Source: Clostridiales bacterium (GTDB lineage: Bacteria; Bacillota; Clostridia; Oscillospirales; CAG-272). From it: DNA of 64,000 nucleotides. The notes beneath the pieces were generated by a model. That model searched no databases and was not told the origin of the DNA. It saw only the letters and a program-made list of their open reading frames with translations. The DNA lies in NCBI GenBank assembly GCA_011957885.1, contig BLMO01000113.1, forward strand, positions 1-64,000, read 5' to 3'. The position numbers were made by a program, and so were the translations under genes. Positions 6,886 through 15,881 of this stretch are shown piece after piece. How positions within the stretch are numbered: position 1 is the first letter of the stretch; each line of letters opens with the position of its first letter.

Positions 6886-8465
6886 AAAGTAAAATCGTTG
6901 TTGAAAATATACGGGTTCCTGTTACTGCAGAAGATGGAGACATTTTAAATATTGCCCGTAGAAAGCTTTCCCAAAATGCCGTTCCTTTCCTTCAAGATTC
7001 CCTTCATATACGCCGGAAGTCTGTTGATGCAAGGCACCGCGGAAATATTACGTTTGTCTGTTCCGTGGTGGCACAGTCTCAGGCAGATTCGGAGCAGATT
7101 CCCTGCGTGCAGGATATTAAAGTATGCAGAGAAGAAACGCTGCATATTCCGGTAGGCGAGGAGACGCTTCCCGACCGTCCTGTGGTGGTGGGATTTGGTC
7201 CCGCAGGAATGTTCTGTGCTCTGCTTTTGTCGCGTGCGGGTCTTTGTCCGCTGGTATTGGAGCGGGGCAGTTCTGTAGAGGAGCGGATCGCTGCGGTAGA
7301 AAATTTTGTATCAACAGGAAAACTGGATTTGCAAAGCAATATTCAGTTCGGCGCCGGTGGTGCTGGAACCTTTTCTGATGGGAAATTGACTACCCGGATC
7401 GGGGACAGCAAATGCGGGTTTATATTGGAAATGCTTCAGGCTTTGGGGGCACCGGAGGATATTCTGTGGCGTGCTAAACCGCATATCGGTACGGATATTC
7501 TGCGAAATGTGGTGGCGAATGCAGATCGGGAAATCTGTAGTTTGGGCGGTGAAATCCGGTATTGCACCAGAGTAGAGGCGGTAGGAGACGGCTGGATTCA
7601 GATAGACGGGGAAAAAATAGCTTGTGGGCCGGTGGTACTTGCTACCGGACACAGCGCAAGGGACTTGTATGCCTACTTGATGGAAGCAGGCTATGCTGTG
7701 GAGGCAAAGCCCTTTTCTATCGGTGTGCGTGTGGAGCATTTGCAGGAAGAATTAGATGCTGCATTGTATGGAAAGGCAGAACTTGCCGAAGTTCTTGGAC
7801 ATGGAGAATATCAGATGTCTTGGCGGCGCGGAGCGCGGGGTGTATATACATTCTGTATGTGTCCAGGCGGGGAAGTGGTTGCCGCTGCATCGGAACAGGG
7901 CGGTGTGGTTACCAACGGAATGAGCCGGCATGACCGGGGAATGCGAAACGGAAATGCAGCGGTGGCAGTGTCTGTACTTCCGGAGGATTTTGGCGGCAGT
8001 CCCGCCGGGGCAATACGGTTTCAGCGTGATTTGGAACAGGCGGCTTTTCAGGCAGGCGGTGGTGATTACAGCGCTCCGTGCCAAAGCGTTGGCGCGTTTT
8101 ACGAGGGAAAGCCGGGGGGACTGGGCGTGCGGATTGTGCCTTCTTACAGAGGCGGCAGGATAGCGCCTGCGGATTTCAATAGGCTGCTTCCTTTGTTTGC
8201 TTCCGACATGCTGAAGGAAGGTCTGCATCGTTTTTCAAAAAAAATTCCCGGATATGATGCGCCGGATGTACCGCTTACCGGTATTGAGACTCGGACAAGC
8301 GCTCCTGTACGCATATTGCGCGGCGATGATCTGACAGCAATCGGACATGGAATGGTTTACCCGTGCGGAGAGGGTGCTGGATACGCCGGCGGAATTATGA
8401 GTGCTGCTGCGGATGGAATGCGGGTTGCACTGGCGATTCTCGGTCGGTATAAGCGGATGCAGTAA
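6882..8465 (+). CDS. FAD-dependent dehydrogenase of the COG2509 type
   Basis: A 527-residue flavoprotein. After about 95 residues of an N-terminal ferredoxin-like fold comes a Rossmann motif VVVGFGPAGMFCALLL, LVLERG, then GGAGTFSDGKLTTR, the signature of this uncharacterised family. A C-terminal segment with GAGYAGGIMSAAADGMR completes the FAD site. It overlaps cdaR by 4 bases, so it is probably translated with it, although no link between this family and c-di-AMP is known to me. The substrate is unknown. Confidence 0.85.
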   Translation: MKSKIVVENIRVPVTAEDGDILNIARRKLSQNAVPFLQDSLHIRRKSVDARHRGNITFVCSVVAQSQADSEQIPCVQDIKVCREETLHIPVGEETLPDRPVVVGFGPAGMFCALLLSRAGLCPLVLERGSSVEERIAAVENFVSTGKLDLQSNIQFGAGGAGTFSDGKLTTRIGDSKCGFILEMLQALGAPEDILWRAKPHIGTDILRNVVANADREICSLGGEIRYCTRVEAVGDGWIQIDGEKIACGPVVLATGHSARDLYAYLMEAGYAVEAKPFSIGVRVEHLQEELDAALYGKAELAEVLGHGEYQMSWRRGARGVYTFCMCPGGEVVAAASEQGGVVTNGMSRHDRGMRNGNAAVAVSVLPEDFGGSPAGAIRFQRDLEQAAFQAGGGDYSAPCQSVGAFYEGKPGGLGVRIVPSYRGGRIAPADFNRLLPLFASDMLKEGLHRFSKKIPGYDAPDVPLTGIETRTSAPVRILRGDDLTAIGHGMVYPCGEGAGYAGGIMSAAADGMRVALAILGRYKRMQ

Positions 8466-8551
8466 AACTTGCACTGCATATTTTGTGCCGCATTGGCAGA
8501 AATTCTGAACGTTATGTTATTGCACCGCTTTTGCGGTAAAAAGGATATACT

Positions 8552-10747
8552 ATGACAATGAAGTCTGCAACAAATAAAACCATATGGAATGTGAAAGCAA
8601 CCCGCCGTCAGGTTGAGGAGAATACGGTTGCCGGAGAAATTGCGGAGACACTGCACTTGTGTCTGCCTACTGCACAGCTGCTGGTGAATCGGGGATGCAC
8701 AAGCGCAGGGGCGGCTGTGGATTTTTTGGAAAGCAAAACGGATCGTTTGTACGATCCGTTTCTGATGAAAGACATGGGAAAAGCAGCGGAAAAGATTCTT
8801 GCATCCGCTGCGGCAGGAGAAAAAATCGTTATTTATGGAGACTATGATGTAGACGGAGTGACATCCGTATCTATTTTATATATGTATTTGTCAGCCCTTG
8901 GTGGAAATGTGGACTTTTATATTCCGTCTCGGGTTCAGGAAGGATACGGTATGTCGGAGCCTTCTCTGCGGCGGCTTTGTGATAACGGGTGCCGCTTGAT
9001 TGTGACCGTCGATACAGGAATTACAGCTGTAGCGGAAGCGGAGATTATTCACAGTCTTGGTATGGAGGTGATTATTACAGATCACCATGAATGTCACAGT
9101 ACCATTCCAACGGCATATGCGGTGGTGAATCCAAAACAGCAGGATTGCCCGTATCCCTTCAAAGAGCTTGCAGGAGTGGGCGTGGTGTTCAAGCTGCTGT
9201 GTGCGATGGAAATTCTGCGCTGTCCCCAGCGAACGGTACTGGAAAATATCCGTTGTGTGAGCGATCAGTATATGGATCTTGCGGCGATGGGAACGGTAGC
9301 GGATGTGATGCCCCTGCGGGACGAAAACCGTCTGATCGTTTCCAGAGGACTGCATATGATGGAAACGGCCCCCCGCATATCTCTGGCGGCGCTTTTGGAT
9401 GCAATTAATACAGATGCAAAGCCGGGTCAGAAACGAAAAATTACTTCCGGGTATGTGGGATTTACCATTGCTCCCAGACTGAATGCTGCCGGCAGAATCC
9501 GCAATGCGTCTATTGCGGTAGATCTGCTTTTATCAAAGGAGCGGGAGCAGGCGGATACCCTGGCACGGGAGCTGTGTAAAATCAATCAGGAACGGCAGGC
9601 GGAAGAAAACAAAATAATGGAAGAGGCGTTTGCACGGATCGACAGCGACGGTGATTTTGCACAGGATCCGGTAATTGTGCTTGCAGATGAAAAATGGCAT
9701 CATGGCATTATCGGCATTGTTGCCTCCAGAATAACGGAGAAATACGGTAAGCCCTGCATTCTGATTTCCTTTGACAACGGAGAAGCAGGAGAGGGAGATA
9801 CAGGAAAGGGCAGCGGCAGAAGCATAAAAGGTATGAATCTGGTAGATGCGCTTACGCACTGTGAGGATCTGCTTTTGAAATACGGCGGACATGAGCTTGC
9901 TGCCGGACTGTCAGTCAGTCGGGAAAATCTTACGGCTTTTCGCAGCCGGATCAATGATTATGCAAGAGGATGCTTTGCACAGCAGGAGCCGGCTCCTGTG
10001 ATAGAAGCGGAATGTGAACTGATTCCTTCCGATATACATATGACCCAGGCGACTGAACTGTATAAGCTGGAGCCGTTCGGCGTCTCCAATCCTGTGCCGC
10101 TGTTTGTGATGCGGGGAATGCAGTTATCCTCAGTTTCTGCTGTAGGCGGCGGAAAGCATATAAAAATGACTCTGGTGAAGGATACGTTGATCATTACAGG
10201 AATGTTTTTCAGAAAAATGCCGGAGGATTTGGATCTATACGTAGGAGATACAGTTGATGTATTGTTTCAATTGGATATCAATTCCTATCAGAATGTGAAA
10301 AGTCTGCAGTATATCGTGAAGGATATGCGTTTGTGTGAAAAAAGCGCACAGACATTTGAAAAGGAACAGGCTTTATATCAGGAGATCAACAGTGGGAATG
10401 CAGTGCTGCACCTGACGCAGGAGAAAGCAGAAAGCATTGTTCCCACCAGAGAGGATTGCGCAGTTTTATATAATCTGATAAAAAAAGAACTGCGTTTGGA
10501 GCATGACAGTTTCAGTATCCGGTCCTTGTGCAATCTTTTGTCCGGCACCGGACGGGAGATGCGGTATGTGAAGGTCAAGTATATCATCCGGATTTTTGAA
10601 GAGATGAATATACTGGGCGTTGAAAAATTGGAAAACGAGCGGGAAATTTACCGTTTTAAATATATTTATGTAAAAGTGAAAGCGGATTTGAATAAATCCA
10701 ACATATTGAAAAAATTACGGACAGCATTTTTTGCGGGGAAAGCGTAA
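8552..10747 (+). CDS. recJ: Single-stranded-DNA-specific exonuclease RecJ
   Basis: A 731-residue 5'-to-3' ssDNA exonuclease used in recombination and mismatch repair. The DHH domain has YGDYDVDGVTS (about 95-105), VTVDTGIT and ITDHHE; the DHHA1 domain has the HHGIIGIVASRI and GGHELAAGLS motifs; an OB-like part follows. The last 120 residues (after about 600) extend past the E. coli form, as is usual in Firmicutes. AAGGA lies 8 bases before the ATG. It is 6 bases upstream of relA, so the two are probably cotranscribed. Confidence 0.93.
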   Translation: MTMKSATNKTIWNVKATRRQVEENTVAGEIAETLHLCLPTAQLLVNRGCTSAGAAVDFLESKTDRLYDPFLMKDMGKAAEKILASAAAGEKIVIYGDYDVDGVTSVSILYMYLSALGGNVDFYIPSRVQEGYGMSEPSLRRLCDNGCRLIVTVDTGITAVAEAEIIHSLGMEVIITDHHECHSTIPTAYAVVNPKQQDCPYPFKELAGVGVVFKLLCAMEILRCPQRTVLENIRCVSDQYMDLAAMGTVADVMPLRDENRLIVSRGLHMMETAPRISLAALLDAINTDAKPGQKRKITSGYVGFTIAPRLNAAGRIRNASIAVDLLLSKEREQADTLARELCKINQERQAEENKIMEEAFARIDSDGDFAQDPVIVLADEKWHHGIIGIVASRITEKYGKPCILISFDNGEAGEGDTGKGSGRSIKGMNLVDALTHCEDLLLKYGGHELAAGLSVSRENLTAFRSRINDYARGCFAQQEPAPVIEAECELIPSDIHMTQATELYKLEPFGVSNPVPLFVMRGMQLSSVSAVGGGKHIKMTLVKDTLIITGMFFRKMPEDLDLYVGDTVDVLFQLDINSYQNVKSLQYIVKDMRLCEKSAQTFEKEQALYQEINSGNAVLHLTQEKAESIVPTREDCAVLYNLIKKELRLEHDSFSIRSLCNLLSGTGREMRYVKVKYIIRIFEEMNILGVEKLENEREIYRFKYIYVKVKADLNKSNILKKLRTAFFAGKA

Positions 10748-10753
10748 ATTGTT

Positions 10754-12982
10754 ATGGATACATCAGGTCAGATTGAAAGAAGCACGGACGATATCAAGAA
10801 TTTGCTTGGTATGCTCAAGTCCAGCGGAAAGAAATACGATATAGATAAAATTACGAAGGCGTATCTGTATGCGGCAAATTTGCATGAGGGGCAGTTCCGC
10901 AACAGCGGAGAACCGTATATTATCCATCCGGTTGCCGTTGCGGAAATCGTGGCTGCACTGGGACTGGACACGGATTCTATTTGTGCGGCGTTTCTCCACG
11001 ATACTGTGGAGGACTGTTCCGATAAAACAGATATTGCTACCATTGAAAAATGGTTTGGTTCGGACGTTGCTATGCTGGTCAGCGGGCTGACCAAGCTGGT
11101 GGATCTGAACATTGAGGACAAGGAAGAAGCACAGATGGAAAACATCCGGCGGATGCTTCTTGCTATGTCTAAGGATGTGCGGGTTATTTTCATTAAATTG
11201 TGCGACCGACTGCATAATATGCGCACTTTGGATGCCAAGCCAGAAAATAAGCGGAGAACTACGGCACTTGAAACGATGCATGTGTATGCGCCTTTGGCAC
11301 ATCGGCTCGGTATTCAGCGCATTAAGCAGGAACTGGAAAATCTTGCACTGTCTTATCTGGACCCCATCGGATATGCGGAGGTTAGTCAGCACATTGAAGA
11401 AAAGTACGGGCAGAATCAGAATTTTATCGAAAATGTCCGTGCGAACGTTTCCGCACATTTGGAAAAATATAATATTCACTTTACCTTGGAAGGCCGCGTA
11501 AAAACGGTATACAGCATTTATCGGAAAATGTTTAATCAGTGCAAGGAATTTGATGAAATTTACGACTTTTATGCCCTTAGAATCATTGTGGAAACGGAAT
11601 TGGAATGCTATACTGCACTTGGTATTATTCATGAAATGTATAAGAGTATGCCGGGGCGGTTTAAAGATTATATTTCCACACCGAAGCCCAATATGTATCA
11701 GTCTCTGCATACCACGGTGATTGGTCGGGAAGGGGTTCCCTTTGAGGTGCAGATTCGAACCCGGGAAATGCATCATGTGGCGGAATACGGTATTGCTGCG
11801 CACTGGAAATATAAAACGGGCGCGCAGAGCAAGGAGGACATGGATAATAAGCTTGCATGGATTTCCAAGCTGATTGACACGGAAAATGAAGCGATTGATC
11901 CGGATGATTTCATGCATTCTCTGAAAATTGATATATTCCATGACGAAACCTTTGTATTTACACCCAAGGGCGATGTAATTGCGTTGCCCCAGGGATCTAC
12001 GCTCATTGACTTTGCTTACGCGATTCACTCGGAAGTGGGCAACAAAATGGTGGGTGCAAAAATCAACGGTATGATCGCTCCCATTGATAAGTGTCCGCAA
12101 AACGGGGAGATTGTGGAGGTGCTCACTTCTGCCGCGTCCAAGGGACCCAGCCGGGATTGGCTGAAAATCGTCCGCACCGGTGAAGCGCGCAACAAAATCC
12201 GTCAGTGGTTTAAACGGGAAAAGCGGAGTGAAAATATTCAAATCGGACGGGGCGAGCTGGACAAAGAAATTCTGCGTATCTCCCGGCATGCTACAGAAAC
12301 GCAGCGCACGGAGATCATTGGAAATGTTGCCGGACGTATGGGAATGCACAGTGGTGAAGATTTGTGCAATACCATAGGATACGGCGGTGTGCCGATCAGT
12401 AAGGTGCTGCCGAAGCTGCGCGAGGAAGCAGAAAAGCTGATCAGCCCGGAGGAACCGGAGCCGATCTTGGAAGCGGAGCATGTCAAAACGGTGCCCTCTC
12501 CCGTGTCCGGAAAATCTGGAGGAATTATTGTGGATGGAGAACGGGGCTGCGCCGTCAAGTTTGCTAAGTGCTGCAATCCGCTTCCCGGGGATGCCATTAT
12601 CGGATTTATTACCAAAGGTTACGGCGTGTCTATTCACAAGCGGGATTGCCCCAATGTAGTTACCGGGATGAAAGGTGACGAGTTCTTCCACCGCTGGATC
12701 CGGGCGGAATGGGATATGGAAGAAATTCATCAGGATCACGGCGTGTTTGAGGCAATGATTCAGGTGTTTGCGGATAACGATATTTCTGTGATCGCAGGTG
12801 TTACGGCTGCGCTTGCAGAAATGCGTGTATCTATTTTACAGATCAATACCAGAAAACATGGGGAAGATGATATTATCATCAATGTAAAATTTACCTGCAA
12901 GGACACGGCACATTTCCATTCTGTGATGTCCAAGCTGAAGGCTGTTCCTCATGTAAATTCTGTAGTCAGAGGATTTAACTGA
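10754..12982 (+). CDS. relA: Bifunctional (p)ppGpp synthetase/hydrolase RelA/SpoT
   Basis: A 742-residue Rel protein controlling the stringent response. The hydrolase HD domain is intact (HDTVED, 82-87, and DRLHNMRT). The synthetase domain has RFKDYISTPKPNMYQSLHT. TGS (TFVFTPKGDVIALPQGST), a Cys-containing region (KFAKCCNPLPGD) and a C-terminal ACT domain follow. With both catalytic sites present it should make and degrade (p)ppGpp. recJ-relA-dtd-hemZ is a common gene order in clostridia. A 658-codon opposite-strand frame over it is a shadow. Confidence 0.95.
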   Translation: MDTSGQIERSTDDIKNLLGMLKSSGKKYDIDKITKAYLYAANLHEGQFRNSGEPYIIHPVAVAEIVAALGLDTDSICAAFLHDTVEDCSDKTDIATIEKWFGSDVAMLVSGLTKLVDLNIEDKEEAQMENIRRMLLAMSKDVRVIFIKLCDRLHNMRTLDAKPENKRRTTALETMHVYAPLAHRLGIQRIKQELENLALSYLDPIGYAEVSQHIEEKYGQNQNFIENVRANVSAHLEKYNIHFTLEGRVKTVYSIYRKMFNQCKEFDEIYDFYALRIIVETELECYTALGIIHEMYKSMPGRFKDYISTPKPNMYQSLHTTVIGREGVPFEVQIRTREMHHVAEYGIAAHWKYKTGAQSKEDMDNKLAWISKLIDTENEAIDPDDFMHSLKIDIFHDETFVFTPKGDVIALPQGSTLIDFAYAIHSEVGNKMVGAKINGMIAPIDKCPQNGEIVEVLTSAASKGPSRDWLKIVRTGEARNKIRQWFKREKRSENIQIGRGELDKEILRISRHATETQRTEIIGNVAGRMGMHSGEDLCNTIGYGGVPISKVLPKLREEAEKLISPEEPEPILEAEHVKTVPSPVSGKSGGIIVDGERGCAVKFAKCCNPLPGDAIIGFITKGYGVSIHKRDCPNVVTGMKGDEFFHRWIRAEWDMEEIHQDHGVFEAMIQVFADNDISVIAGVTAALAEMRVSILQINTRKHGEDDIIINVKFTCKDTAHFHSVMSKLKAVPHVNSVVRGFN

Positions 12983-12983
12983 T

Positions 12984-13448
12984 ATGTTAGCGATTTTACA
13001 ACGGATCCGTTCCGCATCGGTTGTGGCAGACGGAGAACCATATTCCCAGTGCGGACGGGGATTTTTGATATTACTTGGCGTATCTGCCGAAGATACGGAA
13101 CAGGATGCGGAACTGCTTGCTGAAAAGATTGCCAAGCTGCGGGTGTTTCAGGATGAGGCAGGCAAAATGAATTGCTCGATCGGTGACATCGGCGGGACGG
13201 TTATGGTTGTTCCGAACTTTACGTTGTATGCATCCTATAAAAAAGGAAACAGACCGGACTTTTTCGCAAGCGCATCGCCGGAGCGAGCCCAAGGGTTGTT
13301 TGCATACTTTTGCGAGTATATAACACCGCTTGTTCCCGCAGTCTGCCGGGGCAAATTCCGTTCGGATATGCAGGTATCGCTGGTGAATGACGGTCCTGTT
13401 ACAATCCCCATGGACAGCAGAGTACTGAAAGGTGAACGAAGCATATGA
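12984..13448 (+). CDS. dtd: D-aminoacyl-tRNA deacylase
   Basis: A 154-residue DTD that hydrolyses D-aminoacyl-tRNA. N-terminal ILQRIRSASV, QCGRGFLILLGV and the C-terminal NDGPVT (carrying the Gly-cisPro selectivity motif) place it. The usual SQFTL motif reads PNFTL here; the Phe-Thr-Leu core is kept. It starts 1 base after relA and overlaps hemZ by 4 bases, so the three are likely one translation-coupled unit. Confidence 0.92.
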   Translation: MLAILQRIRSASVVADGEPYSQCGRGFLILLGVSAEDTEQDAELLAEKIAKLRVFQDEAGKMNCSIGDIGGTVMVVPNFTLYASYKKGNRPDFFASASPERAQGLFAYFCEYITPLVPAVCRGKFRSDMQVSLVNDGPVTIPMDSRVLKGERSI

Positions 13449-14938
13449 CCCTGATTACAAATGGATATATCAGCAGGTATTTTGCGGAAACGCTGGTGCT
13501 TCTGTTTTTTCCCGGATCTAAGTTCCCAAAGGAAGGGGATACTTCGGGGGAGTGTGTGGAGTTGACGGTTACGGAATCGGATATAGTTACCGGTTATGCT
13601 TCCATCCGTACGCCTGCCGGGGAGTGGACAGCGGAATATACTGTTCCGGCGGAGACAGCGGCACGCCTTTCCAGAGAAATGCAGTGTAAAACAGCGGCGG
13701 GCGGCGCAATGCTTCTCGCAGGGCAGCAATACAGCGGCGCTACGCCCCCGTGGGGCATGCTCACCGGTGTGCGGCCTGTAAGTATGGTGTTGGATATGCT
13801 TGAGAAGGGCATGACTCCGGATGAAGCAGTGCGGCGTCTCACGGCAGAATTTTTCTGTCAGGAGAGTAAAGCGCGTCTTGCGGTACGTACTGCGTGTGAC
13901 ACACGTCCGCTTATTACATCGGATGTGCGGAACATGTGCAGTGTTTATATAGCAATCCCCTTTTGTCCGTCCCGGTGCGAATACTGCTCCTTTGTTTCCT
14001 TTACCTCTCAGAGGCTTCTTTCGCTGATTCCCGAATATCTTACCGCCCTGTGCAGTCAGATACGCAGTGTGTTTGCTACAATCGGAAGGTTGGGACTTGA
14101 GGTTGCAACGGTATATATCGGCGGGGGTACGCCGACCACACTGAATGTATCTCAGTTGGACACCCTTCTTGGAGTGATCGGCGAATGCTGGGATGTTTCC
14201 CGGCTGCAGGAATTTACTTTGGAAGCAGGACGTCCAGACACCATTGATTCGGAAAAATTAGCGGTTGCAGTGCGGCGGGGCATCACCAGAATCAGTGTGA
14301 ATACACAGACTTTGAATGATGCGGTGCTTGCCGCAGTCGGCAGGCGGCATACGGCGGAGGACTTCTACCGCGCCTATCAGACGGCAAGGGACAGCGGAAT
14401 CCAGGATATCAATGTGGATCTGATTGCCGGACTGCCGGGAGAGGGAAAAGATAGTTTTGTAAATTCGCTGGATCAGGTGCTGGCGCTTGCACCGGAAAAT
14501 ATAACTGTGCATACCTTTTATGTGAAGCGCGGTGCGTCTATAACGAAAACGGATCGTGAAATTTACCGTGTGCGTGATATGGAGACGACTGCGGCTGTGG
14601 AAACTTCTGTGAACCGGATACAGGACGCCGGCTATGCTCCGTATTATTTATACCGACAGAAAAATACGACAGGTAATTTGGAAAATACAGGCTATGCGCT
14701 TCCTGGACATCCTTGTCTGTACAACATTTATATGATGGAGGAAATCCATTCTATATTCGGCGCGGGCGCATCTGCTATGACAAAGCTGGTTTCACAGAAT
14801 AGGGATAAAAAGAATATTCTGCGCATTTGTGAGAAAAAATATCCATATGAATATCTTGCGGGAGAAGATGCGGGGGGTAAAGCAGAGTGGCTTTATCAGT
14901 CTGCATCGGATTTTTATAGAAACTTTAGGGAGAAATAA
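13445..14938 (+). CDS. hemZ: HemZ-type radical SAM coproporphyrinogen dehydrogenase-like protein
   Basis: A 497-residue radical SAM protein of the HemN/HemZ branch. The cluster motif is CPSRCEYC (CX3CX2C, about 174-181), followed by VYIGGGTPT and a HemN-like LIAGLPGE. About 170 residues precede the radical SAM core, the layout of B. subtilis HemZ and its clostridial relatives and longer than plain HemN/HemW. No other heme genes are in the window, and many clostridia keep hemZ without a heme pathway, so the physiological substrate is uncertain. Its ATG overlaps the dtd stop. Confidence 0.85.
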   Translation: MTLITNGYISRYFAETLVLLFFPGSKFPKEGDTSGECVELTVTESDIVTGYASIRTPAGEWTAEYTVPAETAARLSREMQCKTAAGGAMLLAGQQYSGATPPWGMLTGVRPVSMVLDMLEKGMTPDEAVRRLTAEFFCQESKARLAVRTACDTRPLITSDVRNMCSVYIAIPFCPSRCEYCSFVSFTSQRLLSLIPEYLTALCSQIRSVFATIGRLGLEVATVYIGGGTPTTLNVSQLDTLLGVIGECWDVSRLQEFTLEAGRPDTIDSEKLAVAVRRGITRISVNTQTLNDAVLAAVGRRHTAEDFYRAYQTARDSGIQDINVDLIAGLPGEGKDSFVNSLDQVLALAPENITVHTFYVKRGASITKTDREIYRVRDMETTAAVETSVNRIQDAGYAPYYLYRQKNTTGNLENTGYALPGHPCLYNIYMMEEIHSIFGAGASAMTKLVSQNRDKKNILRICEKKYPYEYLAGEDAGGKAEWLYQSASDFYRNFREK

Positions 14939-14946
14939 TTGCATTT

Positions 14947-15846
14947 ATGATTGAAATAGATCGTATATATAATACAAAAGAGGAGGCGGCTGCATTTTGC
15001 AGCAGGTGCGAAGAGCAGTTTGAGGCGCGGCTCCATGCAATTTCTACGGAAATCGCCGGGCTGTCGGAGCTTCGATGTGTGACTTTGTCCGGTCCGTCCT
15101 GCTCTGGAAAGACTACCACTGCAGCAAAGCTGACCGGGGAAATCGAGCGCGCAGGTCGGCGGGCACGGGTGCTTTCCATAGATGATTTTTATTTGGACAG
15201 CGATGAAATGAAGCGCCGGGGCATTACAGACTTTGAAGGCGCAGATTCTCTGGATCTTGCCTATTTTGCTTCTGCGGTGCAGGCAATTGCCGCAGGAGAG
15301 AAGGTACTTTTGCCGACCTTTGATTTTCCCCTGCGCAAGCGGGTTGCTTATACGGAATATCAGCCGGATGAGCGCGATATTTATGTGTTTGAGGGAATCC
15401 AGGCAATCTATCCCCAGATTACCAGGATACTGGAGTCGTTCGGATATAAAAGTATTTATATCAGTGTGGAGCAGGGCGCTAATGTCTGCGGAACGGCATT
15501 TGATAAAAATGAAATCCGGCTGATGCGCCGGATTGTCCGGGATTTTTATCACAGGGATTCTTCCCCTCATTATACCATGGCGCTGTGGGATTCCGTCCGC
15601 AGCAATGAGGAGAAAAATATTTTTCCATATGTGAGCGGTTGTGATTATGTTATCAATTCCATGCTGCCATATGAAATCTTTCTGATTGGCAGATACTTTT
15701 TGCACATCACGGACGATTACCCGGCAGACGGTCCCCATTATGACTGGATACAGGATTTGCGCGGACGGCTCCGGCAGTTCTCGGAAAGTGCTGTGGACGT
15801 GTCTATGATTCCCATGCGTTCTGTGTTCAGAGAATTTATAATCTAA
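14947..15846 (+). CDS. Uridine kinase-like nucleoside kinase
   Basis: A 299-residue kinase of the uridine kinase/phosphoribulokinase fold. Walker A is GPSCSGKTT (about 49-57), then a SIDDFYLDSDEM segment like the substrate Asp region, and VFEGIQAI as the Walker B-like strand. It is longer than Udk (about 210), having extra residues at both ends. Phosphorylation of a nucleoside is likely, but the substrate is not determined. It lies 8 bases after hemZ with GGGAGAAA upstream. Confidence 0.75.
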   Translation: MIEIDRIYNTKEEAAAFCSRCEEQFEARLHAISTEIAGLSELRCVTLSGPSCSGKTTTAAKLTGEIERAGRRARVLSIDDFYLDSDEMKRRGITDFEGADSLDLAYFASAVQAIAAGEKVLLPTFDFPLRKRVAYTEYQPDERDIYVFEGIQAIYPQITRILESFGYKSIYISVEQGANVCGTAFDKNEIRLMRRIVRDFYHRDSSPHYTMALWDSVRSNEEKNIFPYVSGCDYVINSMLPYEIFLIGRYFLHITDDYPADGPHYDWIQDLRGRLRQFSESAVDVSMIPMRSVFREFII

Positions 15847-15881
15847 TGGGCGTATGCCCTACATAGCGAAAGGATATTGTT

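Noticed and set aside
10763..12739. 658-codon leftward open frame opposite relA, and a 635-codon leftward frame at 54498-56405 opposite topA
   Set aside because: Both lie wholly antisense to well-recognised genes, have no domain pattern and are His/Ile/Phe-rich as expected of mirrored codon usage.
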